Positions 1-5,142 of a DNA stretch of 5,142 nt are shown here, piece by piece. The stretch is from an uncultured Eubacteriales bacterium (lineage in GTDB: Bacteria > Bacillota_A > Clostridia > Christensenellales > Aristaeellaceae). Each line of letters begins with the position of its first letter. Position 1 is the first letter of the stretch. Position numbers and translations under genes: made by a program. Under the pieces are notes generated by a model that was not told where the DNA came from, did no database searches, and worked only from the letters and a program-made list of their open reading frames with translations. The stretch is from positions 1-5,142 of the forward strand of contig CACXEB010000488.1 of NCBI GenBank assembly GCA_902766515.1, read 5' to 3'.

Positions 1-1
1 A

Positions 2-487
2 GGCGGCATCTACAACATGCGCGGCGAAGCCGGCGTTGACTTCTACTATGTGGATGAAAACGGCGAGCAGACCGAGCAGGCCAAGATCGACCGCAAGTTC
101 CTGGTCCTGGAGTACACCGGCTTCGATTCCTTCGAAGTGAAGCGCGCCAAGACCCTGACGGCCAACTCCGGCTCCGTCACCCCCGGCATCGGCGGCGGCA
201 CCATGCCCCAGGTCATCTATCCGCTGAACGACTGGATCAACGCCGAAGTCGAACGCCAGCAGATCCCCTACTGGAAGATCGCTTATCCGGATGTCTACCT
301 CAGCGCTGAAGACACCAACCGCGCGGCGGACCTGAAGGTCCAGCTGGACTACGCGCTGGAGACCTGGACCGCCCAGTTCATCACCGGCAGCAAGTCCGTC
401 GAAAAGGACTATGACGCCTTCCTGAACGAGATCCAGAAGCTCGGCGAAGAGTACCAGACTATCTACCAGAACGCCTACAGCAAGTAA
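2..487 (+). CDS. Extracellular solute-binding protein of a carbohydrate ABC transporter, C-terminal part (5' end outside the window)
   Basis: The frame is open from base 2, so the ATG at 17 is internal and the visible part is 161 residues of a longer protein. Family 1-type solute-binding lipoproteins are usually about 450-550 residues. The closing segment is typical of the LipO/YtcQ-like binding proteins of Clostridia and Bacilli: an aromatic-rich stretch, then 'FITGSKSVEKDYDAFLNE' and a final helix ending in 'YQNAYSK'. The protein would be anchored outside the membrane and deliver sugars or oligosaccharides to a permease, but the signal peptide and lipobox lie outside the window. All five arginine codons in this part are CGC and most lysines are AAG, whereas the next gene uses many CGG codons; this fits the high expression usual for binding proteins. 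The ligand cannot be read from this fragment. A glycosidase gene follows on the same strand, which supports a sugar-uptake role. The family call is good; the substrate is unknown. Confidence 0.8.
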   Translation, partial: GGIYNMRGEAGVDFYYVDENGEQTEQAKIDRKFLVLEYTGFDSFEVKRAKTLTANSGSVTPGIGGGTMPQVIYPLNDWINAEVERQQIPYWKIAYPDVYLSAEDTNRAADLKVQLDYALETWTAQFITGSKSVEKDYDAFLNEIQKLGEEYQTIYQNAYSK

Positions 488-503
488 TACCAGACATGTA
501 ACC

Positions 504-539
504 GGCGCGGGACGCAGCAATGGCGTCCCGCGCCTCTTT
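504..539 (+). terminator. Rho-independent terminator or attenuator after the binding-protein gene
   Basis: A perfect 12-bp GC-rich inverted repeat (504-515 pairs with 523-534; arm ggcgcgggacgc) encloses a 7-nt loop and starts 16 nt after the stop codon. The following T-run is short and interrupted (tcttt, then ggttgatt). The hairpin is very stable but the weak T-run may allow partial read-through into the glycosidase gene. That would lower downstream expression relative to the binding protein, as is common in sugar-uptake operons. Confidence 0.75.
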
Positions 540-581
540 GGTTGATTATACTGCTTTCCGTCTGACCCATATATCAGTATT

Positions 582-588
582 GGAAGGG
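582..588 (+). promoter_or_regulatory. Ribosome binding site of the GH30-like gene
   Basis: The purine-rich ggaaggg ends 9 nt before the ATG at 598. It supports this start over the next in-frame ATG (codon 10), which lies 27 nt further downstream. Confidence 0.65.
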
Positions 589-597
589 TAAACAGGT

Positions 598-2406
598 ATG
601 AAGCTTTACACATCCACCCAGGACATGCGCCTTGTGTTTGCGGAAACGCCTGATGTGCTGCTGCTGCCGGCCCGGGGCGAACCGGACGAGGATACTTTTT
701 CCATCGATACGCGCGCTGCCGGGCACCCGGTTTTCGGTTTCGGCGGCAACCTGACCGACACGGAGGTCTATCACCTGACCCGGATGAAGCCCGAAACCCG
801 GAAGGCGGTGCTGAAAGCCCTGTTCGATCCGGAAGCGGGGGCGGGGTGGAATTTCCTGCGGCTGCCCCTGGGGTCCAGCGATTGGGAGCGGAACCTGGAT
901 TTCTACACCTACGACGATATGCCGCCGGGGGAAAAGGACTGGGACCTGGTCCGGTTTTCTGTCCAAAGGGACGAGGAGCGGGGCTATTTTACCCTGCTGC
1001 GGGAGATCACGGATGCCTATCCAGAGGTCCGCTATGTCGGATCGGTCTGGGCTGTCCCCGGCTGGATGAAGTCCACCGACAACATCCTGGGCGGTATCTT
1101 CCTGCCGGCGTACACCGACGTGTACGCCCGGTACCTGCGCATGGCAGTGCAGGCTTTTGAGCGCCGGGGCGTCCACCTGGAAGCGGTCACCATCCAGAAC
1201 GAGCCCATGTCCTCGGATTTCCCCAACGCGTGCCGGCAATCGCCTGCCACCCGGTTCACCTGGCGGCTGGAGCGGGACGTCCTCGTTGCCCTACGGCGGG
1301 AGTTTGACGACCACGGCGTGACCACGAAGATCTGGGCATACGACCATAATTACGACATGACCGCCGTATTCGTCGATCCGCTGCTGAAGGATGAAACGGC
1401 CCGCCGGGCCATCGACGGCATCGCCTTCCACGCGTACCGCGGCGACCCGCAGGTGCTCGAGCGCTATGCCCGGGAGGCGCCTGACCTGCCGCTGCACAAC
1501 ATCGAAAAGACGGTCAGCGACCCGGCCGGGATGGACGAGGTGCTCCGCCAGCTGCGTTTCGGCGCGCGGAGCTACCTGCTGTGGTCCTTCCTGCAGGACA
1601 ACTACGGCGGTCCCCATCAGCTGGTGGGCGGCCCCTTCAAATACCTGAACGAGACCTGCAAGGGCGCAGTCTACTGCATGGTCGACAACCCGGATGAATG
1701 GCATATCTCCGCTGCCTACGCCCTGTTCGGCGTCTTCGGCAGGTTTGTCCGGCGCGGCATGCGGGTCGTCAGTTCCAAGTACGGGAACCGGCGCTGGATC
1801 ACCCAGGCGTCCTTCGCTGACGAGGCGGGCAATATCGTGTCCATCCTCGTCAACCAGACCCGGGAGCCCCAGCGCTGCGTCCTCCGGACCGGGAACCTGG
1901 AAGGGGCGCTGACGGTACCGCCGCTGTCCGTCAGCGCATGCGTTATCGGATCAAAAGAGCGCGGCAGCGTGGACCTGTCCACGCCTGCCGCGCCTGAAAA
2001 GATCATCGCGGAACCGCCACGGTTCGATATGGCGCCTGTCAGGCTCCGGAGTGAAACGCCCCTTGCCGCCGGACAGGAAGCCCGGTTCTGCGTGGAGCTG
2101 AAAAACGTGGGGGAAGCGCCGACGCCGGTCAATATGACTGCCGCTGTCGATTTCCTGCTGGACGGCGATTTCCGCATCGGCCGCGCCTATGGCACCATTC
2201 CGCCGCTGGCTCCCGGGGAAAGCCATGTCCTGCACGCCAACACCCCGCTCCCTGACGCGGCCGGCACCGGCATCAAGACGACCTGGACCGCTGTTTCCGG
2301 GATTCATACCCTAATGGCGCTGCTGAACGTCGGCAACTGTTTTCCCCCGGAGGAGAATGAGTACAACAACCGGCTGTGCGTGGAAGTGGAGATCGGTGAC
2401 GGGTAA
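598..2406 (+). CDS. GH30-like retaining glycosidase (glucosylceramidase-type) with C-terminal CARDB-like domain, probably cytoplasmic
   Basis: This is a complete 602-residue protein. GH30 signatures appear in order: 'FGFGGNLTDTE' (46-56), 'FLRLPLGSSDW' (86-96), 'WAVPGWMKS' (151-159), 'TIQNEP' (198-203) with E202 as the likely acid/base, 'IWAYDHNYD' (245-253), 'IDGIAFHAY' (272-280), and E303 in 'LHNIEKT' as the likely nucleophile, then 'WSFLQDNYGGP' (329-339). A beta-sandwich continues to about residue 450, as in GH30. Residues about 475-600 resemble a CARDB Ig-like fold, ending in the usual 'NEYNNRLCVEVEI' strand. The N-terminus is hydrophilic with no signal peptide or membrane segment, so the enzyme should act in the cytoplasm on imported glycosides. 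GH30 enzymes cleave beta-linked glucose, xylose, fucose or related sugars by a double-displacement mechanism; the exact substrate is not readable here. The gene lies 110 nt after the binding-protein gene and is convergent with the next one. The family call is strong and the CARDB call is moderate. Confidence 0.88.
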   Translation: MKLYTSTQDMRLVFAETPDVLLLPARGEPDEDTFSIDTRAAGHPVFGFGGNLTDTEVYHLTRMKPETRKAVLKALFDPEAGAGWNFLRLPLGSSDWERNLDFYTYDDMPPGEKDWDLVRFSVQRDEERGYFTLLREITDAYPEVRYVGSVWAVPGWMKSTDNILGGIFLPAYTDVYARYLRMAVQAFERRGVHLEAVTIQNEPMSSDFPNACRQSPATRFTWRLERDVLVALRREFDDHGVTTKIWAYDHNYDMTAVFVDPLLKDETARRAIDGIAFHAYRGDPQVLERYAREAPDLPLHNIEKTVSDPAGMDEVLRQLRFGARSYLLWSFLQDNYGGPHQLVGGPFKYLNETCKGAVYCMVDNPDEWHISAAYALFGVFGRFVRRGMRVVSSKYGNRRWITQASFADEAGNIVSILVNQTREPQRCVLRTGNLEGALTVPPLSVSACVIGSKERGSVDLSTPAAPEKIIAEPPRFDMAPVRLRSETPLAAGQEARFCVELKNVGEAPTPVNMTAAVDFLLDGDFRIGRAYGTIPPLAPGESHVLHANTPLPDAAGTGIKTTWTAVSGIHTLMALLNVGNCFPPEENEYNNRLCVEVEIGDG

Positions 2407-2425
2407 GGAAGGATTCGTTCCTTAC
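2403..2425. terminator. Palindromic hairpin between two convergent genes, possible weak bidirectional terminator
   Basis: A perfect 8-bp inverted repeat, gtaaggaa (2403-2410) and ttccttac (2418-2425), encloses a 7-nt loop. The TAA stop of the GH30-like gene (2404-2406) is in the left arm. The stop of the minus-strand dehydrogenase gene (tta at 2422-2424) is in the right arm. There is no T-run on either strand, so intrinsic termination is doubtful. The hairpin might instead protect the 3' ends of both transcripts. Confidence 0.4.
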
Positions 2426-3792
2426 TCGCCTTCCGCCACCTTTTCAAGGTACCCGGCAAACTCCTCTGTCAGCCCCAGGTCCCACAGCAGGGTACTGGAC
2501 TGGTACTTGTTGCGGACGTCCCTGGAGCCCAGGAAGGCGTCGACGGTGTCCCGGACGCTGATGCCGATCTCCGACGGGCGGAGAGGCATGCCTGTTTTTG
2601 CCAGGATGCCGCGCAGGGATTCATAGGCAGGCAGTTCTTCATTGACAACGGACAGGATATCATCCCAATGCGCGATGATCCGGCTGAGGCGTGCTTCGTG
2701 CGCCGCCGGGTCATTTTTGCGTTCGATGGTTTCCAGCGCGAGGATGTCCGGGGCGCAGCGGCCGAAGATGCGGCGGATCATGGCTTCCCATTTTTCCGGG
2801 GTCATGGCGCGCCACCAGGCTTCAGCTGTCGCGCGGTCGGGCCGGATCGTGCGGAATTTGCGGTACAGCTTCATCATCAGCATCGTGCTCACACCCACCT
2901 GGATGCCGTGCAGGTCGTACGGCCGGCCGCGGTCGAGGGCCATCATTTCCCAGATGTGGGAAAACTGGTGCTCCAGGCCGGAAGCCGGCCGGGAAATGCC
3001 CGCGTAGGCCATCGCGATGCCGGATATGACCAGCCCTTCCGCGATCGCCTGGATCGCCTGCGGATCGTGCTGAGGGATGCCGTCCGCCGCGGCGATGACC
3101 TTCCGGACCCCGGACCGCATCAGACCGGCCACGTCCTCGCAGTAGTATTCGCCGGTGACGATGTGGGAAATCCGCCATTCACATACGGAGATGAACTTGG
3201 CCGCCATATCGCCCAGGCCTGCCCAGAGCATCCGCATCGGGGCCCGGCAGAGGACGTCCGTATCCAGCAGGATGCCCTGGGGAACCTGGTCGAACAGCGT
3301 CATTTTGATGCCGTTGACCTCCATGGCGGAGCTGTTCGACGCATAGCCGTCCATGGACGGCGCGGTGCCCACGATGGCGTTTTTCAGGCCCGCGGCGTGG
3401 GCGACCACCTTGCAGATATCGTTGATGACGCCGCTCCCGACGCCCAGCAGCAGGTCGCAGGCGGGATCGAAGTGCATCAGCACGCTGCCCACTTCCCACT
3501 CCGCCGGGGCCAGCCTGTCCCCACGGCAGGGGACCTGGTACGGCACATACGGGATGCCCGCCCCGTCCAGCAGGGCGCAAACCCGGTCGCCGGCTGCCTT
3601 TCGGGTGTTTTCATCAAACACCACAAACGGTTTCCGGCAGCCCATGGCCCGGACCATGTCCGGCACCTGGACGAGGACGCCGGGGCCGATGGCCAGGAAA
3701 TCCAGCGCGCAGAGATGGCGCTTCCCGCAGCCGCAGTCATAGCCCGTCGGCCGGATGAGGTCCTGCAGGGACATCGAAGCAAAATCAGGCAT
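2422..3792 (-). CDS. araM: AraM-family glycerol-1-phosphate dehydrogenase-like protein (iron-type alcohol dehydrogenase superfamily)
   Basis: This complete 456-residue protein is longer than the roughly 400 residues usual for AraM. It has the nucleotide-binding 'GVGSGVINDI' (117-126), the substrate-site block 'TAPSMDGYAS' (143-152), and the expected metal ligands D195 in 'GDMAAK', H275 in 'SRPASGLEHQFSH' and H295 in 'LHG'. These blocks match what I recall of Bacillus subtilis AraM nearly motif for motif. AraM reduces DHAP to sn-glycerol 1-phosphate with NAD(P)H using a divalent metal, in the cytoplasm. The N-terminus carries a 'CGCGKRHLC' cluster (20-28) that I do not recall in B. subtilis AraM. 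The gene is the last of a minus-strand operon behind a BKACE enzyme and an acid sugar kinase, and no PcrB-like prenyltransferase gene is in view. It may therefore be a catabolic dehydrogenase acting on a phosphorylated acid sugar rather than a lipid-precursor enzyme. The family is clear; the physiological substrate is uncertain. Confidence 0.88.
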   Translation of the reverse strand: MPDFASMSLQDLIRPTGYDCGCGKRHLCALDFLAIGPGVLVQVPDMVRAMGCRKPFVVFDENTRKAAGDRVCALLDGAGIPYVPYQVPCRGDRLAPAEWEVGSVLMHFDPACDLLLGVGSGVINDICKVVAHAAGLKNAIVGTAPSMDGYASNSSAMEVNGIKMTLFDQVPQGILLDTDVLCRAPMRMLWAGLGDMAAKFISVCEWRISHIVTGEYYCEDVAGLMRSGVRKVIAAADGIPQHDPQAIQAIAEGLVISGIAMAYAGISRPASGLEHQFSHIWEMMALDRGRPYDLHGIQVGVSTMLMMKLYRKFRTIRPDRATAEAWWRAMTPEKWEAMIRRIFGRCAPDILALETIERKNDPAAHEARLSRIIAHWDDILSVVNEELPAYESLRGILAKTGMPLRPSEIGISVRDTVDAFLGSRDVRNKYQSSTLLWDLGLTEEFAGYLEKVAEGE

Positions 3793-3797
3793 GGTCT

Positions 3798-3804
3798 ACC
3801 TCCC
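3798..3804 (-). promoter_or_regulatory. Ribosome binding site of the AraM-like gene
   Basis: On the minus strand this reads GGGAGGT and ends 5 nt before the ATG at 3792. It fixes the start at that ATG rather than at the in-frame Met codon 7. The site fills most of the 14-nt gap after the BKACE stop codon, so the two genes are probably translated from one transcript. Confidence 0.8.
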
Positions 3805-3806
3805 TG

Positions 3807-4613
3807 TCACGCTTTGGGCAGCGTGCCGAGGATCGCCCGCGTCTCCGCGGGGCTGGCGGGCTCAAGCCCCATGGCGTGGATGAGCTGCACCAGCCGCTCC
3901 ACGACTTCGTAGTTGTACCGGGCACAGACGCCCGGGGCCAGGTAGGCGCTGTCCTCGAACCCGATCCGGACGATGGACGCTCCCAGGGCGATGGCGCCCG
4001 CGAGGAAATCCCAGTTGTCCCGGCCGTAGTGGGTCACGCCCCAACGGGCGTCCGCGGGCACGGCTGACCGGAAAGCGGTCAGGCAGGTCATGTCAGGCTG
4101 CATCCCGCCCTGGTGGCCGAACACCAGGTTGTAGAAGATCGGAAGGCGGTAGGGGGTGCGCTGGGCGCTGCGCTCCACGTTGTAGATCATGCCGATGTCG
4201 AACACCTCGACCTCCGGTATGATGCCCCGGTCATACGACTGGCGGGCGCAGTAATCGATGTCCGTGTCCGTGTTGACGTACAGTGCGCCGTTCAGGTTGG
4301 TGCTGCCGCCGTTCAGGGAGGAGCTTTCGACCCGCGCGTAGGTCAGCGGCGCGCAGCGCTGCTCGATATTCATATCGGAGATCCCGCCGGTGGAAGCCTG
4401 GACGACCACGTCGGTCCGCTTCAGGATTTCCTCAAAGGTCGCGACAAACTCGGTGGTGTCCGGCGTCAGGCTGCCGTCCGGCAGTCGGCAGTGCAGGTGG
4501 CACATCCCCGCGCCGGACCGGACGCAATGCGCCACATCCTCCGCCAGGGCGATCCGGTCCACAGGCTCGCCGGCCCTGACGGGCGCAAGCGAAATGATGA
4601 TCTTTCTGGACAT
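3807..4613 (-). CDS. DUF849/BKACE family beta-keto acid cleavage enzyme
   Basis: This complete 268-residue protein is of normal family length. BKACE enzymes are cytoplasmic zinc TIM barrels that react a beta-keto acid with acetyl-CoA to give acetoacetate and a new CoA thioester; Kce of lysine fermentation is the prototype. The visible family blocks are the zinc-binding 'HLHCR' (H39, H41), 'QASTGG' (72-77), 'SLNGGSTN' (99-106), 'PEVEVFDIGM' (133-142), and 'RIGFEDS' (216-222), in which R216, E220 and D221 correspond to the Kce catalytic Arg, zinc-binding Glu and catalytic Asp. The N-terminal substrate loop is unusual: 'LAPVRAGEP' (9-17) replaces the Thr-Gly-Ala-Glu pattern of Kce, so 3-keto-5-aminohexanoate is unlikely to be the substrate. 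It lies 16 nt after the acid sugar kinase gene and 14 nt before the AraM-like gene, in one operon. The family call is strong; the substrate is unknown and is probably an acid-sugar-derived beta-keto acid. Confidence 0.9.
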   Translation of the reverse strand: MSRKIIISLAPVRAGEPVDRIALAEDVAHCVRSGAGMCHLHCRLPDGSLTPDTTEFVATFEEILKRTDVVVQASTGGISDMNIEQRCAPLTYARVESSSLNGGSTNLNGALYVNTDTDIDYCARQSYDRGIIPEVEVFDIGMIYNVERSAQRTPYRLPIFYNLVFGHQGGMQPDMTCLTAFRSAVPADARWGVTHYGRDNWDFLAGAIALGASIVRIGFEDSAYLAPGVCARYNYEVVERLVQLIHAMGLEPASPAETRAILGTLPKA

Positions 4614-4620
4614 AGACGTT

Positions 4621-4626
4621 CTCCTT
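4621..4626 (-). promoter_or_regulatory. Ribosome binding site of the BKACE gene
   Basis: On the minus strand AAGGAG lies 7 nt before the ATG at 4613, inside the 16-nt gap after the kinase stop codon. It is a near-perfect Shine-Dalgarno sequence and supports both the chosen start and operon organisation. Confidence 0.85.
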
Positions 4627-4629
4627 CTG

Positions 4630-5142
4630 TCAGCTCAAAGCTTCTACAATGGTCCGCAGGGTGTCGGGACGCCCCACGTTGCCCGGGAAAATGACATAGG
4701 ACAGCCCGGGAAAGAGGCTCTCCGGACCGGTTTTCCAGACGGGGATCCCCGGCTGCGCCTGGCCGAGCACGAGCGCTTTCCGGACCCGGAGGGCTTTGGT
4801 CCCCACGTCGCTGGACGTGATACCGCCCTTGGCGATCAGGAAGCGCGGCCGGAAGGACAGCGAGCCGACGACGCTGGTCAGCGCGTCGGAGATGCTGACG
4901 GAGATCCCGAGCAGCTGTTCCGGTGACGCCCCCTCAGGCGCGATCACGGTGCGGCTGGTATAGACGACGGCGGTCCGCCCCTGCTTCATCGCTTCTTCGG
5001 CGCAGCGGACGACCCGGCGCGCTTCTTCAGCCAGCGCGCCCGGACGGGCCCAGCCGGACGCGTCGAACTCGATCCACGCCAGGGGGACATCGGACGCGCG
5101 CAGGCAGTTCAGCTGGTCGGTGGTTTTCCGGACGTGGGAGCC
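4630..5142 (-). CDS. Four-carbon acid sugar kinase (DUF1537/OtnK family), C-terminal nucleotide-binding domain; N-terminal part outside the window
   Basis: The frame stays open from the stop codon at 4630 through the right edge, so the ATG at 4989 is internal. The 170 visible residues correspond to less than half of a typical protein of about 400-480 residues. They begin with 'GSHVRKTTDQL', the family's 'GS...K-T-T-Q-L' motif, and include 'LIAKGGITSSDVGTKAL' (102-118) and 'PVWKTGPES' followed by 'YVIFPGNVG' (149-157), the conserved ATP-site blocks of the C-terminal domain. Characterised members (OtnK, DtnK, LtnK-type) phosphorylate four-carbon acid sugars such as 3-oxotetronate, threonate or erythronate at O4 in the cytoplasm. 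The substrate-binding N-terminal domain is not visible, so the specific member cannot be named. It is upstream of the BKACE and AraM-like genes, where it would supply a 4-phosphorylated acid sugar. The operon promoter lies outside the window. Confidence 0.92.
   Translation of the reverse strand, partial: GSHVRKTTDQLNCLRASDVPLAWIEFDASGWARPGALAEEARRVVRCAEEAMKQGRTAVVYTSRTVIAPEGASPEQLLGISVSISDALTSVVGSLSFRPRFLIAKGGITSSDVGTKALRVRKALVLGQAQPGIPVWKTGPESLFPGLSYVIFPGNVGRPDTLRTIVEALS

Noticed and set aside
542..575. Possible promoter for the GH30-like gene (tatact at 547-552, or ttgatt at 542-547 as a -35)
   Set aside because: The tatact hexamer has no acceptable -35 17 bp upstream (that position is cgtccc in the terminator arm), and ttgatt has no good -10 at 16-18 bp. 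Not supportable as a feature.
574..1239. Minus-strand 221-codon open frame opposite the GH30-like gene
   Set aside because: It is a shadow of the GH30 coding strand; its low-complexity Pro/Gly/Arg/Gln content and lack of motifs argue against a protein.
2970..3000. GC-rich inverted repeat around ccggaagccggccgg
   Set aside because: It lies inside the coding sequence for the conserved SRPASGLEH metal-ligand block, so the protein sequence explains it.
2668..3912. Plus-strand 414-codon open frame antisense to the AraM-like gene
   Set aside because: It lies opposite a gene with clear conserved motifs, has a His/Asp/Arg-rich shadow composition typical of GC-rich antisense frames, shows no recognisable domain, and spans a real gene junction.
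4113..4694. Plus-strand 193-codon open frame opposite the BKACE and kinase genes
   Set aside because: It overlaps two recognisable genes and their ribosome binding site on the other strand, and its translation resembles no family I know.
4630..4989. A short 119-residue protein starting at the ATG at 4989
   Set aside because: The frame continues without a stop to the window edge and the upstream 51 codons encode the conserved GS...KTT.QL kinase motif, so the ATG is internal.

Overview
The window is GC-rich bacterial DNA with closely packed genes and strong purine-rich ribosome binding sites. Its gene content (a Clostridia-type sugar-binding lipoprotein, a GH30-type glycosidase and an AraM-type glycerol-1-phosphate dehydrogenase) suggests a carbohydrate-using Bacillota/Clostridia member, for example from a gut or rumen. 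This placement is an inference from protein style; no marker gene is present.

Left part, plus strand. Positions 2-487 hold the C-terminal end of an ABC-transporter solute-binding protein, followed by a 12-bp GC-rich hairpin at 504-534 with a weak T-run, which is a likely terminator or attenuator. A complete gene at 598-2406 encodes a 602-residue GH30-like retaining glycosidase with no signal peptide and a C-terminal CARDB-like beta-sandwich. Together they fit uptake of an oligosaccharide or glycoside and its hydrolysis inside the cell.

Right part, minus strand. Three tightly spaced genes (gaps of 16 and 14 nt, each gap carrying the next gene's ribosome binding site) form an operon that enters from the right edge. 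In transcription order they are a four-carbon acid sugar kinase (DUF1537/OtnK family, C-terminal half only), a DUF849/BKACE beta-keto acid cleavage enzyme, and an AraM-family glycerol-1-phosphate dehydrogenase-like protein. The operon converges on the glycosidase gene. Only 15 nt separate the two stop codons, and an 8-bp perfect palindrome (2403-2425) places one stop codon in each arm.

The most interesting feature is this gene trio. The known chemistry of the families suggests a route in which an acid sugar is phosphorylated at C4, the neighbouring C3 hydroxyl is oxidised by the AraM-like enzyme (the same local geometry as sn-glycerol 1-phosphate), and the resulting beta-keto acid is processed by the BKACE enzyme. 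This is an inference and would be a variant of the known tetronate pathways, which use PdxA2 or OtnC instead. No RNA genes, CRISPR arrays or mobile elements were seen.
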